This document shows, one piece after another, positions 1 to 8,939 of a stretch of 64,000 nt of DNA. Numbering within the stretch: the stretch's first letter is position 1; every line of letters starts with the position of its first letter. Both the position numbers and the translations under genes were made by a program. The DNA is taken from assembly GCA_003155135.1 (NCBI GenBank), contig PMFN01000013.1, positions 1-64,000 on the forward strand, in the 5' to 3' direction. This stretch comes from Acidimicrobiaceae bacterium. GTDB lineage: Bacteria; Actinomycetota; Acidimicrobiia; Acidimicrobiales; RAAP-2. The notes under the pieces are model-generated. The model was not told where the DNA came from. It saw only the letters and a list, made by a program, of their open reading frames with translations, and searched no databases.

Positions 1-16
1 TGATGGCCAAGTACAT

Positions 17-1357
17 CTAGGCGGCCGCGGCTCTGGCGAACGCGTCGTCGACCAGCACGACGTCGCGCCCGGCCCGCTCGAGGATGCTGGCTGCGATGCC
101 AGCCCGGAATCCTGCGGCGCAATGGACCCAGAGTGTGCCCTCGGGGAGTTCGGCCATGCGGTCGAAGAGGTCATGGAGCGCGATGTGCACAGCGCCGTCG
201 AGGTGGCCCGCCTCCCATTCGTCGTGGCGGCGCACGTCGACGGCGACGTGGCCCGGCTGACCGAGTGCCCGAGCCAGGTCGGCGAAAGTGCGAGCCGGAT
301 AGGAGCGGATCGTGCGGGTTGGTGCGGGAGGGGGAAGCGGCCCGCAGTACCGTCCGGTGATGTGGTCGATCCCGATGCGCGTCAGGTCGAGGTGAGAGTG
401 GGCGACCTGGTCCTCGCTCTCCCCGATGAGGACGAGGGGGGTGTCCGGTGGCAGGAGCCACCCCAGATACGTGGTGAAGAGCGGGGTGTGCTCGACGTTG
501 ATCGTCCGGGCGAGGTGTGCGGCGGCGAAGGCGGCGCGCGGGCGCAGATCCACCACCCAGGCATCGGTGCACGCGGCCGCACGGAGCTGGTCGCCGTGGA
601 CCGATCGAGGCGGGGTGAGGTCCGGTCGACCCATGCCGGTGAGGTTGAGCGCGGCCATGCGGCCGTAGTAGCGGGGATGGTCCGGGGCGCTGGTGAGGAG
701 CGCATCGACGAAGTCGCTCTCGCCGGTCACCACGAACGCCAGGTTCGCCGCACGCTGGTCGCCGATCGTCGAGGCCGTGACCTCCGCCGACACCCCGACC
801 GAGCAGAAGCTGCCGAAGCCATGGGTGGGCAGCACCGCGACCGGCTCGGGCAGCCGTGCGAGCCGGTGCAGCGAGCGGTACTGCTGGCGGGCAAGAGGTG
901 CCGCATGGTCTGGGCCGAAGAGGTCGGTTCGCCCCGCGGAGCCGAAGAGCATCGAGCCGCCGGTGCACACGGCTGACGGTTGGCCACCTTCGAGGGCGAC
1001 ATAGGAGACATGGTGCGGCGTGTGGCCAGGCGTGGCGAGGACCCGCAAGGAGAACGAGGCACCGAGAGCGATCTCGTCGCCGTCGTGCACGGCTCGGTGC
1101 GGGAACGACACCGCCTCACCGGCGGCGATGAGATAGGGCACGTCCAGCTCGCGGGCGAGCGCCCGTCCGCCCGAGACATAGTCGTTGTGGATGTGGGTCT
1201 CGGCGACGCAGGCGATCCGGACACCCGCTGCAAGGGCTGCGCCGAGGAGGCGATCGATGTCGCGCTGGGGGTCGATGGCCACCGCAACGGACCCGTCATG
1301 GACGAGGTAGGTGCGGTCACCGAGCTCGGGTGTGGATACCACGATCACATCGATCAT
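17..1357 (-). CDS. MBL-fold hydrolase with C-terminal rhodanese domains
   Basis: A 446-aa protein. The N-terminal metallo-beta-lactamase domain carries the THIHNDY metal motif typical of the persulfide-dioxygenase-like/rhodanese-fused subfamily, plus later GHTPHHVSY and LPTHGFGSF metal-ligand regions. Two rhodanese-like modules follow. The first (around VVDLRPRAAFAAAHL) has no visible active-site Cys. The last ends in VHCAAGFRA with the catalytic Cys loop. The inferred role is sulfur-transfer or persulfide detoxification in the cytoplasm. The frame stays open to 1588, but the upstream residues are Arg-rich and unconserved in character, so I chose the ATG at 1357 (MIDVIVV). Its stop lies in a CTAG at the window edge. 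Exact substrate unknown. Confidence 0.85.
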   Translation of the reverse strand: MIDVIVVSTPELGDRTYLVHDGSVAVAIDPQRDIDRLLGAALAAGVRIACVAETHIHNDYVSGGRALARELDVPYLIAAGEAVSFPHRAVHDGDEIALGASFSLRVLATPGHTPHHVSYVALEGGQPSAVCTGGSMLFGSAGRTDLFGPDHAAPLARQQYRSLHRLARLPEPVAVLPTHGFGSFCSVGVSAEVTASTIGDQRAANLAFVVTGESDFVDALLTSAPDHPRYYGRMAALNLTGMGRPDLTPPRSVHGDQLRAAACTDAWVVDLRPRAAFAAAHLARTINVEHTPLFTTYLGWLLPPDTPLVLIGESEDQVAHSHLDLTRIGIDHITGRYCGPLPPPAPTRTIRSYPARTFADLARALGQPGHVAVDVRRHDEWEAGHLDGAVHIALHDLFDRMAELPEGTLWVHCAAGFRAGIAASILERAGRDVVLVDDAFARAAAA

Positions 1358-1804
1358 CGGCGCCTTCCGTCCCGACCACTCTGCCCGGGGAACCTGAAGA
1401 TGGCCTGGGAAGGACGTGAAGGATGTGTGAGGAACTGCCGCTGCGCCGGGCGAGCGCGCCCAACAACCGCGCGCGAGGTGCGTCGGTGAGCATCGGCAGG
1501 CGTTGTCGTCGCTGATGCCCGGGCCGTGGGTACGAGAGACGTCGCGGTGCGCGGCCGAGATGCTCTCTCTTCGGGCGGCGACCCGCACCCGAGCGGCGCG
1601 GCGCCGTCATCGCCGGCAATCGATGCGCCGAGGCACGGCCACGCGAGGGAGCGGTGCGCACGCAGGTCTGCAGAGGCAAGGCAGCGACGTCCCCTACCGA
1701 TCGGCGCTCCGGCCTGCACTCGTTGCAACTCCCCGGAGGAAGGTCCACACTGTCGTTGACGGCCCACCGATCGGTGTGCGGCGGCATCGGTGTGGGGGTG
1801 GCAT
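1358..1804. other. Divergent intergenic region, no gene seen
   Basis: This 447-bp gap separates two divergently transcribed genes. Open frames exist in it but read as Arg/Pro/Ser-rich shadow sequence without a ribosome-binding site or recognisable motif. It presumably holds both promoters; I could not pick convincing -35/-10 pairs. Confidence 0.4.
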
Positions 1805-3070
1805 ATGGAGCGCAGCGAGGTCCGTGCGTTGGGGCGCTTGGGGGTAGAGGCCTACGCAGGTGTGATCGCACACATCGAGAAGGTACACGCGAAGGTGGCC
1901 GACCTCTCGTTCAGGTTGGTGCCGACCAGTGGTGCGCCGGCGCACGCCGCCCATGATGCCATCGCCGCCGGCACCTACCGCGCCGTGCGCGGTGTTGGCA
2001 GCGTGGCCGGCAACGCTGTTGCGGAGATCCTGCCGCTGGCGACCCTCGGCCTGGGGAACGAACCCATGGGCGCGTCGGGTGGCCCGAACCACGTCCAAGC
2101 TGCACTCAACGCTGCCCTGGGTGACAGATTGAGCGACGAGGGCAATCCGCTGGCCATCCGCATGGCGCTGCGCTCGGGGGGTCGCGATATCCGCATCGAT
2201 CAGGTGACGCTGGCCGAGGCCGTGCAGCACCCGTCACCCAGGATCGCGCTGTTCGTGCACGGACTCGGGGAGACCGACGACTCGTGGCGCTTCCACGCCG
2301 GACCGGCGGAAGGCACCTACGCGGAGCACCTGGCCGCCGAGTTCGGCTACACCTGCCAGTTCGTCCGCTACAACACCGGGCGCCATGTGTCCCAGAACGG
2401 TCGGGAGCTCGCCACGCTGCTGAGCGAACTGGTCAATGCCTGGCCCGTCCCCGTCGAGCGCCTGCTGCTCGTTGGGCACTCGATGGGCGGCCTCGTCGTC
2501 CGCAGCGCCTGCCACTACGGCGAGGAGCTCGGGGCCCCGTGGACCCCGCTGGTCCGGAACGTCGTCCTGCTCGCCAGCCCGAACCTCGGTGCCCCGCTGG
2601 CACGCTGGACCCACACCGCGGCACGGTTGCTCGCCAAGCGCAAGGACGAGATCCCCTTCTCGCCTGTCGTCACGACACGCAGTGCGGGGATCGACGACCT
2701 GCGGTTCGGCTACCTGATCGACGAGGACTGGGAGGGCTGCAACGCCGAATCGTGCAAGGAGGACCACCGCCACGACGTGGCACTCCTCGCCGGGGCGACC
2801 TATGTCACCGTCAGTGCAACCCTGACGCAGGACCCGGCCAGCCCTCTCGGCCAACTGGTTGGCGATCTCCTCGTGCAGCCGGCGAGCGCGCACGGCGGCC
2901 CCCGGCAGCGCCAGCACATCCCGTTCACGCTCGAGGGTCGCGAGGAGTTCGGCGGCCGCCATCACTTCTCGCTGCTCAACGACCCCGATGTGTGGGAGGC
3001 ACTGCGCTCGAGGATCGCCCTCGAGGCGGACAGTGAACCTCCCGGTTCAGCGGCAGACGCCCTCGGCTGA
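1805..3070 (+). CDS. PGAP1-like alpha/beta hydrolase (esterase/lipase)
   Basis: A 421-aa protein. It has an alpha/beta-hydrolase core from about residue 150: the oxyanion strand FVHGLGETDDSW, a nucleophile elbow GHSMGG followed by LVVRSA, and a late HHFSLLNDPDVW segment that would supply the catalytic His, as in PGAP1-like/triacylglycerol-lipase proteins. The first 150 residues contain no domain I recognise. The chosen ATG at 1805 is preceded by a purine-rich GTGGGGGTGG stretch; an in-frame start at 1790 would add only five residues. There is no evident signal peptide. Family assignment is firm; the substrate (lipid or other ester) is not known. It stands alone and is convergent with the next gene. 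Confidence 0.82.
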   Translation: MERSEVRALGRLGVEAYAGVIAHIEKVHAKVADLSFRLVPTSGAPAHAAHDAIAAGTYRAVRGVGSVAGNAVAEILPLATLGLGNEPMGASGGPNHVQAALNAALGDRLSDEGNPLAIRMALRSGGRDIRIDQVTLAEAVQHPSPRIALFVHGLGETDDSWRFHAGPAEGTYAEHLAAEFGYTCQFVRYNTGRHVSQNGRELATLLSELVNAWPVPVERLLLVGHSMGGLVVRSACHYGEELGAPWTPLVRNVVLLASPNLGAPLARWTHTAARLLAKRKDEIPFSPVVTTRSAGIDDLRFGYLIDEDWEGCNAESCKEDHRHDVALLAGATYVTVSATLTQDPASPLGQLVGDLLVQPASAHGGPRQRQHIPFTLEGREEFGGRHHFSLLNDPDVWEALRSRIALEADSEPPGSAADALG

Positions 3071-3159
3071 CCGACACAGGGTGCTCTTGGAGGTGGCGTC
3101 TCGCACGCTGCGGTGCTCGACACCCGGGCGCGCCAAGCCCCGAACGCCTTCGCTCGGTC

Positions 3160-3183
3160 GGGACGACGGGACGACGGGACGAC
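3160..3183. repeat. Triple 8-bp tandem repeat GGGACGAC
   Basis: Three perfect consecutive copies of GGGACGAC lie in the short gap between two convergent genes. It is probably simple-sequence slippage; no function is evident. Confidence 0.7.
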
Positions 3184-3288
3184 GGGGAGCGTCGGCTGCC
3201 CTTCCGGACTCGGTCGCTTCCGACCACCCGAGCTCGCCGACAACACCGGCTGACCCGTTCCGGAGTCTGGTCAGCGCCCGGCCGCACC

Positions 3289-3867
3289 TCACCCAGGAGG
3301 GCCACCTGGGATCTCGGCGGCGCGCCGCTGGGCGGCCGGTTCGAGCTGGACGCGCAGCGAGCGCAGCACGGTCGCGAGCATCAGGTAGTGGGCGATGAGC
3401 ATCGTGAGCTCGACCAGCTCTGCCTCGTCGAGGTGCCCGGCCAGCACCGCCCACGTCGCGTCGGCGATGACGCCATCGTCGGCCGTCTCGTCGACCGCGA
3501 GCAACGCCGCCAACTCGAGCGGCGCCCAACCGGTGGTGACGAGCTCGCCGCCGAGCGAGGCGATCTCGGTGTCCGTGATGCCCTCACGACGGCCGAGCGC
3601 AATGTGCTGGGCCCACTCGTAGCGGCCGTCGAAGCGGGCGGCGGTGCGCAGGATCACCAACTCGCGCAACCGTCCCGGCAACCGCCCGTCGAGGAGCTCT
3701 CCACCGAACCCGAGCCAGCGGCGGAAGAGCTCGGGCTGGCGGGCCAGGGTCGTGAAGATGTTCATCGGCTCTTCGGTCCCACCAGGGAAGGTGGCGAGCA
3801 CCCGGGTCAGCCGGTCGTCCCACTGCTCCCTCGGCAGGGGGGTGACCCGCGGCGATTCGGCGGTCAT
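3289..3867 (-). CDS. Carboxymuconolactone decarboxylase (CMD) family protein
   Basis: A 192-aa protein with the CMD/AhpD fold signature. An N-terminal FTTLARQPELFRRWLGF segment precedes the helix RELVILRTAARFDGRYEWAQH and the GITDTEI turn. The redox CxxC of AhpD-type peroxidase partners is absent; the equivalent position reads YEWAQH. That fits the EWxxH subclass often annotated as gamma-carboxymuconolactone decarboxylase-like. The reaction cannot be deduced. The start is ATG 3867, and the gene is 57 bp from the response regulator on the same strand, so it could be read through from that unit. Confidence 0.85.
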   Translation of the reverse strand: MTAESPRVTPLPREQWDDRLTRVLATFPGGTEEPMNIFTTLARQPELFRRWLGFGGELLDGRLPGRLRELVILRTAARFDGRYEWAQHIALGRREGITDTEIASLGGELVTTGWAPLELAALLAVDETADDGVIADATWAVLAGHLDEAELVELTMLIAHYLMLATVLRSLRVQLEPAAQRRAAEIPGGPPG

Positions 3868-3924
3868 TCCCCGAGGTTAACGCCGTACCCCGCGCACCCA
3901 CGGCAAACGGCTCGACGCCGGGGG

Positions 3925-4587
3925 TCAGACAAGGCGCCGGTCGGTCGCCCACTTCGTGAGCTCGTGGCGCGTCGAGAGCTGGAGCTTGCGCAGCACCGAG
4001 GACACGTGGGACTCGACCGTCTTGGTCGAGATCATGAGGTCCCGGGCCACCTCCTTGTACGTGTAGCCCCTGGCGATCAGGCGGAGCACTTCGCGCTCTC
4101 GAGGCGAGATCTGGTCGAGCTCGGGGTCGAGACCGGCGGCGAGGTCGCCGGCACCCGCCCCTCCGGCGAAGGCGTCGAGCACGAAGCCCGCCAGCCTCGG
4201 TGAGAAGACGGCGTCACCTGCCGCCACCCGGTAGACGCCCTGGAGCAGGTCCGGCCCCGAGACGGTCTTGGTGAGGTAGCCCCGGGCCCCGGCGCGGATG
4301 ACGGCGATGACGTCCTCGGGGGCGTCGGACACCGAGAGCGCGAGGAACCTGACCTCGGGATGGGTGGGGAGCACCCCGGCGAGGACCGCCTGGCCCCCGC
4401 CGCCGGGGAGGTGGACGTCGAGCAGCACCACGTCGGGGCTGCGCTCGCAGATGAGCTCGATGGCCGCATCAGCCTCGTCCGCCTCGCCGACCACCTCGAC
4501 CGCATCGCCGAGCTCGGCACGCACGCCGGCTCGGAAGACCGCGTGGTCTTCCACGAGGAAGATCCTCGGGCGCCCCTGGTCGGTCAT
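3925..4587 (-). CDS. NarL/LuxR-type response regulator
   Basis: A 220-aa two-component response regulator. The receiver domain spans residues 1-120, with acidic pocket E13/D14 and phospho-acceptor D57 (VVLLDVHLP). A C-terminal LuxR-type helix-turn-helix spans about 155-220 (ISPREREVLRLIARGYTYKEVA then KTVESHVSSVLRKL). It overlaps the upstream histidine-kinase gene by 4 bp (ATGA), so the two are translationally coupled and form a cognate pair. The regulon is unknown. The nearby PspC-family proteins suggest envelope or membrane stress, which is inference. Confidence 0.93.
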   Translation of the reverse strand: MTDQGRPRIFLVEDHAVFRAGVRAELGDAVEVVGEADEADAAIELICERSPDVVLLDVHLPGGGGQAVLAGVLPTHPEVRFLALSVSDAPEDVIAVIRAGARGYLTKTVSGPDLLQGVYRVAAGDAVFSPRLAGFVLDAFAGGAGAGDLAAGLDPELDQISPREREVLRLIARGYTYKEVARDLMISTKTVESHVSSVLRKLQLSTRHELTKWATDRRLV

Positions 4588-5801
4588 CGCACCAGCTCGC
4601 GGCGCGGCATCGACAGCTCGACCTCTGTGCCGCTGCCCGGCGCCGAGCGGATGACCGCGGACCCGCCGAAATGGTGCATCCGGTCACAGATCGAGTGGGC
4701 GATGCCCTGGCGGTCGTCGGGGACCGCGCCGGGGTCGAACCCCCGTCCCCGATCGCGTACGAAGAGCGAGACGGCGTCGCACTCGACCTCTGCATAGAGG
4801 GAGACCTCCGCTGCGCCCGACCACTTGGCCGCGTTGACCGTCGCCTCCCGGGTGGCTTCGAGGAGGGCGCGCAGGGCGTCGGAGAGGTCGCAGTCGCCGA
4901 CGACGACCACTTCCACGGTGACGCCGTGATCGGCCTCGACCTGCTGCTGGAGGACTTCGATGCCCTCGCTCAGCGTGGTGGCGTGCTCGGCGATGCTGCC
5001 CGGGAGTCGGCCCTCGAACAACCAGGAGCGCAGCTCGCGCTCCTGGGCGCGCGCCAGGCGCACCACCTGGGTCGGGTCCTCGGCTGAGCGCTGGATGAGG
5101 GCGAGCGTCTGGAGGACCGAGTCATGGACGTGCGCCGCCATCTGGGCCCGCTCTTCGGCCCGGGCGCGGGCCTGGCGCTCGGCCATGAGGTCGCGCAGCA
5201 AGCTGAGCCACCAGGGTCCGAAGACGATGACGATGGCCGCGATGAAGAGCACCGCCCCCCCGACGGGGCGCAGGGCGGTTCCGATCCCGTGCCCCGAGAC
5301 CAAGATGAAGAGCCCGGCTGCGGCGAGGAATGCCCCGCCGAGGATGCGCCCGAGCAGACGCCAGCGTGAGTGGCGTGTCGTGCCGATGCTCAGCATGGGC
5401 ACCAGCTCGCCGTCGATCCAGGCGGATTCCGCCGCGCTGGCGTTTCGTTTGATGAGGATGGCCGCACCCGCGGCCACGAAGACGGGCCAGGTGAAGGTGC
5501 CCACGTAGGCGATGCTCAAGCTGGCGGCGACGACCTGGACCAGCACGAAGGCGGGGATGATGGCGATGACGAGCCGGATGCCCCGCCGGTCCGAAAGGGC
5601 GCGCGAGAAGATGTTCGTGGGCTCGTCCTCCAAGGGGACGAAGAGCCAGGCCAGGGCGTAGACGAGGATGCCGATCCCGCTGCCGAGGGTGAGCAGTACG
5701 AAGCCGATCCGCACGAACGTGACGTCGATGCCCGTCGTGCGGGCGACGCCTCCACACACCCCCCCGAGCACCCTCGTCTCGGTGCTGCGGCGCAGTGGCA
5801 C
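4584..5801 (-). CDS. PspC-domain sensor histidine kinase
   Basis: About 405 aa from GTG 5801. An N-terminal PspC domain (RVLGGVCGGVARTTGID then a membrane segment ending in ALAWLFVPLED) is followed by several more transmembrane helices. A HisKA_3 dimerisation helix carries the phospho-acceptor in AHVHDSVLQTL. A HATPase domain closes the protein (N-box ATREATVNAAKW; G-boxes DRGRGFDPGAVP and GGSAVIRSAPGSGTEVEL). The frame remains open to a GTG at 6026, which would add a low-complexity Pro/Arg tail of 75 residues. I prefer 5801, where AAGGCG lies upstream, but the true start is uncertain. It pairs with the adjacent NarL-type regulator. Confidence 0.85.
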   Translation of the reverse strand: MPLRRSTETRVLGGVCGGVARTTGIDVTFVRIGFVLLTLGSGIGILVYALAWLFVPLEDEPTNIFSRALSDRRGIRLVIAIIPAFVLVQVVAASLSIAYVGTFTWPVFVAAGAAILIKRNASAAESAWIDGELVPMLSIGTTRHSRWRLLGRILGGAFLAAAGLFILVSGHGIGTALRPVGGAVLFIAAIVIVFGPWWLSLLRDLMAERQARARAEERAQMAAHVHDSVLQTLALIQRSAEDPTQVVRLARAQERELRSWLFEGRLPGSIAEHATTLSEGIEVLQQQVEADHGVTVEVVVVGDCDLSDALRALLEATREATVNAAKWSGAAEVSLYAEVECDAVSLFVRDRGRGFDPGAVPDDRQGIAHSICDRMHHFGGSAVIRSAPGSGTEVELSMPRRELVR

Positions 5802-6097
5802 CCGGTTGTGGCGCCTTGGCCGGCGGCCGTGGCCAGCCCGTTGGCGCCACGAATCCGCTCCCCAGTCGGCCTGGCGGTCGGGGGACCGGGATGGATACGG
5901 GGACCCCAGCTGCAAAGGCGATGTCGGTGCCGGGGGCACGCTCGGGCGGGGATCGGCGCGATCGGTGATACCCGAGCATCGCGCACCCGATGACCGGCGA
6001 CCATCAGGGAGATCCCCGAGCCCCACCCCGGCCGTTCAGGGTCGAACCAGGGTCCTTCCCGATTCCAATCGACTCCTTCGCACCGCATGCTGGCTCC

Positions 6098-6421
6098 ATG
6101 GAACTCGCAACGCCGCAGATCACATCGTCAACCCAAGAAGATCCCAGGCCCGGTGACGCCGGCCTCCGCCCGCCGCCCCCCTCAACGACCGAGGAACGCC
6201 TCCACCGCCGACGGGGCGGCCGGATGCTGGCCGGCGTCGCCGCCGGACTGGCCGACTACCTCGACGTCGACCCGACGCTCGTGCGGATCGGCTTCGTGGC
6301 CCTCACCCTCCTCGGTGGCGTCGCCGTCCCGCTCTACCTGGCGGGTTGGCTGCTCATCCCTGACGAGGATGCCGACCTCTCGGTGGCCGAAGAGCTGCTT
6401 GAGCGCGAACGCATCCGCTGA
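6098..6421 (+). CDS. Small PspC-domain membrane protein
   Basis: A 107-aa protein with a PspC domain at about residues 35-95: LHRRRGGRMLAGVAAGLADYLDVD, then one hydrophobic segment around VALTLLGGVAVPLYLAGWLLIPDED. A charged C-terminus (AEELLERERIR) follows. PspC proteins sit in the cytoplasmic membrane and take part in envelope-stress sensing in some bacteria; whether this one does is unknown. It is divergent from the PspC-histidine kinase, which carries the same domain, so the two may interact or share a signal. The start is ATG 6098; the frame is open further upstream without a ribosome-binding site. Confidence 0.85.
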   Translation: MELATPQITSSTQEDPRPGDAGLRPPPPSTTEERLHRRRGGRMLAGVAAGLADYLDVDPTLVRIGFVALTLLGGVAVPLYLAGWLLIPDEDADLSVAEELLERERIR

Positions 6422-6459
6422 GCCGTACCGCCGAACCGACCGACCAGAGAGGAAACGCC

Positions 6460-6909
6460 ATGCGCTACCGATTGGACCCGCCCTACCCGCCCAACAACCG
6501 CCGGCAGAGCCCGAATGCCGACAGCACGCTGAGGGCGTCCGACGCCGAACGAAACGAGGTGGCCGACACGCTGTCCCGTCACTTCGCCGAGGGGCGGCTC
6601 GATCAGGCCGAGTTCAAGGAGCGGCTGGACCAGGCGATGGGGGCCACGACCCGTGGTGACCTCACCGGCCTCTTCGACGACCTCCCGCCACTGGCGAGCG
6701 AGGTGCCCGTCCGACCGCCCCACCCGTCACGCCGCCGCCGGTTGCTGCCGCTCCTCGTCATTGTCGCACTCGTCGTGCTCGCCACCGGGGTGAGCATGCC
6801 CTTCGTCCACGTGCCCTGGTTGCTTCTCGTGCTGATGGGGCTGTATCTCTGGCACCGCGCCAACCGTCGCTACGGCCACCACCACCATCCCGCCGAGATC
6901 GGGAACTGA
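6460..6909 (+). CDS. DUF1707 domain membrane protein
   Basis: A 149-aa protein. Residues about 28-75 match the actinobacterial DUF1707 module (LRASDAERNEVADTLSRHFAEGRLD, then AEFKERLDQAMGATTRGDL). A basic stretch HPSRRRR and one or two hydrophobic segments (LLPLLVIVALVVLATG; VPWLLLVLMGLYLW) lead into a His-rich tail, YGHHHHP. A good ribosome-binding site (GAGAGGAAACGCC) precedes the ATG. DUF1707 proteins are of unknown function and frequently occur with PspC and two-component genes, as here. Confidence 0.9.
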   Translation: MRYRLDPPYPPNNRRQSPNADSTLRASDAERNEVADTLSRHFAEGRLDQAEFKERLDQAMGATTRGDLTGLFDDLPPLASEVPVRPPHPSRRRRLLPLLVIVALVVLATGVSMPFVHVPWLLLVLMGLYLWHRANRRYGHHHHPAEIGN

Positions 6910-7280
6910 CCGCTCCGGGCCCTCGGGTGCTCGCCCGGTGACGAGCGGCCCGCCACGGGCCACCCGGTTGCGAATCCCACGTCCGCCTTCCCCGCTCCGC
7001 ACCGGCATCCGCAGCGGCGGTGCTCGTGTGGCCTGGCGCACCAGATCGGTGGTCGGCCGCGAGGTCGCCGTGCCCCGAACTCTGGCGGCGCTGTGTTGAG
7101 CGGTCGCCCTCCGCCGCGTTGACCGCGTGCCCCCCGGGGACGCCGTCCGGGGAGGTGCGCGGCGATCGCCTCGCCGGCAGGTTGAGTTGGTCGTAGCTTC
7201 TGTCTCCAAAGACCGACTCACGAGTACCACCTGACGGGGTGCAAGGGTTGGGTCCGGCCGACTCGTGAAAGGACTGGATC
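6910..7280. other. Intergenic leader region of the hut operon
   Basis: This 371-bp gap has no gene I can support. It contains GC-rich inverted segments (CCCCGG...CCGGGG around 7130-7160). Close to hutU it holds an inverted repeat listed separately. Presumably it contains the hut promoter and operator. Confidence 0.45.
7218..7268 (+). promoter_or_regulatory. Inverted repeat in the hutU leader, next to the ribosome-binding site
   Basis: A perfect 8-bp inverted repeat: TCACGAGT (7218-7225) pairs with ACTCGTGA (7261-7268). The 3' arm directly abuts the AAAGGA ribosome-binding site of hutU, which starts at 7281. It could be an operator pair or an RNA stem that affects translation of hutU. Function is inferred from position only. 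Confidence 0.35.
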
Positions 7281-8936
7281 ATGGAAGGTGCTCGTCCCGT
7301 GAGGTCGCCACGCGGTCTGGGGCTCACCGCCCGGTCGTGGCAGACCGAGGCCCCGTTGCGGATGCTGATGAACAACCTCGACCCCGAGGTGGCCGAGCGG
7401 CCCGACGACCTCGTCGTCTACGGCGGCACCGGAAGGGCGGCGCGCAGCTGGGCTGCGTTCGACGCCATGGTGCGCACGCTGTCCACGCTCGGCGACGACG
7501 AGACGATGCTGGTGCAGTCCGGCAAGCCGGTCGGCGTCATGCGGACCCATGAGTGGGCACCCCGAGTCATCATCGCCAACTCCAACCTCGTCGGGGACTG
7601 GGCCACCTGGCCCGAGTTCCGCCGCCTCGAGGCCCTCGGCCTCACCATGTACGGCCAGATGACAGCCGGGTCGTGGATCTACATCGGGACCCAGGGCATC
7701 TTGCAGGGCACCTACGAGACCTTCGCTGCGGTGGCCGCCAAGCGCTTCGGCGGCACGTTGGCCGGCACCTTGACGGTGACCGGCGGCTGCGGGGGGATGG
7801 GAGGTGCACAGCCTCTCGCCGTCACCCTGAACCAGGGCGTGTGCCTGATCATCGACGTCGATCCCGAGCGGCTGGAGCGCCGGGTCGAGCACCGGTACCT
7901 GGACGAGGTGGCCGACGACCTCGACGACGCCATCGCCCGGTGCGAGGCGGCGAAGGCCCAGCGCTTCGGCCGATCGATCGGCCTCGTCGGCAATTGCGCG
8001 ACCGTGCTGCCCGAGCTCGTGCGCCGGGGACTCGCCGTCGACGTCGTCACCGACCAGACGAGCGCCCACGACCCGCTCTCCTACCTCCCCGAGGGGGTCG
8101 AGCTGTCGGAGTGGGCCGACTACGCGGCGGCCAAGCCCGAGGAGTTCACGAGCAGGGCGCAGGCCTCGATGGCCAAGCACGTCGAGGCGATGGTCGCCTT
8201 CCAAGACGCCGGTGCCGAGGTCTTCGACTACGGCAACTCGATCCGCGACGAGGCCCGCCAGGGCGGGTTCAGCCGGGCCTTCGAGATCGAGGGTTTCGTG
8301 CCCCTCTACATCCGGCCCCTCTTCTGCGAGGGGAAGGGCCCGTTCCGTTGGGCGGCGCTCTCTGGGGACCCGAAGGACATCGGGGCCACCGACAAGGCGG
8401 TGCTCGAACTGTTCCCCGACAACGACCACCTGCACCGCTGGATCCGCGCCGCCCAGGACCGGGTGGCCTTCCAGGGGCTGCCGGCGCGCATCTGCTGGCT
8501 CGGCTACGGCGAGCGCGACGAGGCGGGGCTCCGCTTCAACGAGCTCGTCGCCTCGGGCGAGGTGAGCGCACCGATCGTGATCGGACGCGACCACCTCGAC
8601 TGCGGCAGTGTGGCGTCGCCCTACCGCGAGACCGAGGCCATGGCCGACGGGTCCGACGCCATTGCGGACTGGCCCCTCTTGAACGCCCTCGTGAACACGG
8701 CCAGCGGCGCGACGTGGGTCTCGATCCACCACGGCGGGGGAGTGGGCATCGGCCGGTCGCTCCACGCCGGGCAGGTCAGCGTGGCCGACGGCACCGAGCT
8801 CGCCGCCCAGAAGCTCGAGCGCGTCCTCACCAACGACCCCGGCATGGGCGTCATCCGCCACGTGGACGCCGGCTACCCCGACGCCGAGCGGGTGGCGGCC
8901 GAGCGCGGGGTGCGGATCCCCATGCACGAGAGCTGA
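7281..8936 (+). CDS. hutU: Urocanate hydratase
   Basis: A 551-aa protein, the usual length for urocanase. It converts urocanate to 4-imidazolone-5-propionate, the second step of histidine degradation, using tightly bound NAD+. Family landmarks include [12 protein letters not shown], the conserved [32 protein letters not shown] block (7519-7614), the [20 protein letters not shown] dinucleotide-binding region and the [12 protein letters not shown] motif near the C-terminus. AAAGGA lies 7 bp upstream of the ATG. It is the first gene of an operon with the amidohydrolase, hutF and hutI. No histidine ammonia-lyase (hutH) is present in the window. Confidence 0.97.
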   Translation: MEGARPVRSPRGLGLTARSWQTEAPLRMLMNNLDPEVAERPDDLVVYGGTGRAARSWAAFDAMVRTLSTLGDDETMLVQSGKPVGVMRTHEWAPRVIIANSNLVGDWATWPEFRRLEALGLTMYGQMTAGSWIYIGTQGILQGTYETFAAVAAKRFGGTLAGTLTVTGGCGGMGGAQPLAVTLNQGVCLIIDVDPERLERRVEHRYLDEVADDLDDAIARCEAAKAQRFGRSIGLVGNCATVLPELVRRGLAVDVVTDQTSAHDPLSYLPEGVELSEWADYAAAKPEEFTSRAQASMAKHVEAMVAFQDAGAEVFDYGNSIRDEARQGGFSRAFEIEGFVPLYIRPLFCEGKGPFRWAALSGDPKDIGATDKAVLELFPDNDHLHRWIRAAQDRVAFQGLPARICWLGYGERDEAGLRFNELVASGEVSAPIVIGRDHLDCGSVASPYRETEAMADGSDAIADWPLLNALVNTASGATWVSIHHGGGVGIGRSLHAGQVSVADGTELAAQKLERVLTNDPGMGVIRHVDAGYPDAERVAAERGVRIPMHES

Positions 8937-8939
8937 CGG

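Noticed and set aside
1-20. A plus-strand frame ending AAG TAC ATC TAG at the left edge
   Set aside because: Only 20 bases are visible. It may be the 3' end of a convergent gene (its TAG shares a CTAG with the opposing stop), but nothing else supports it.
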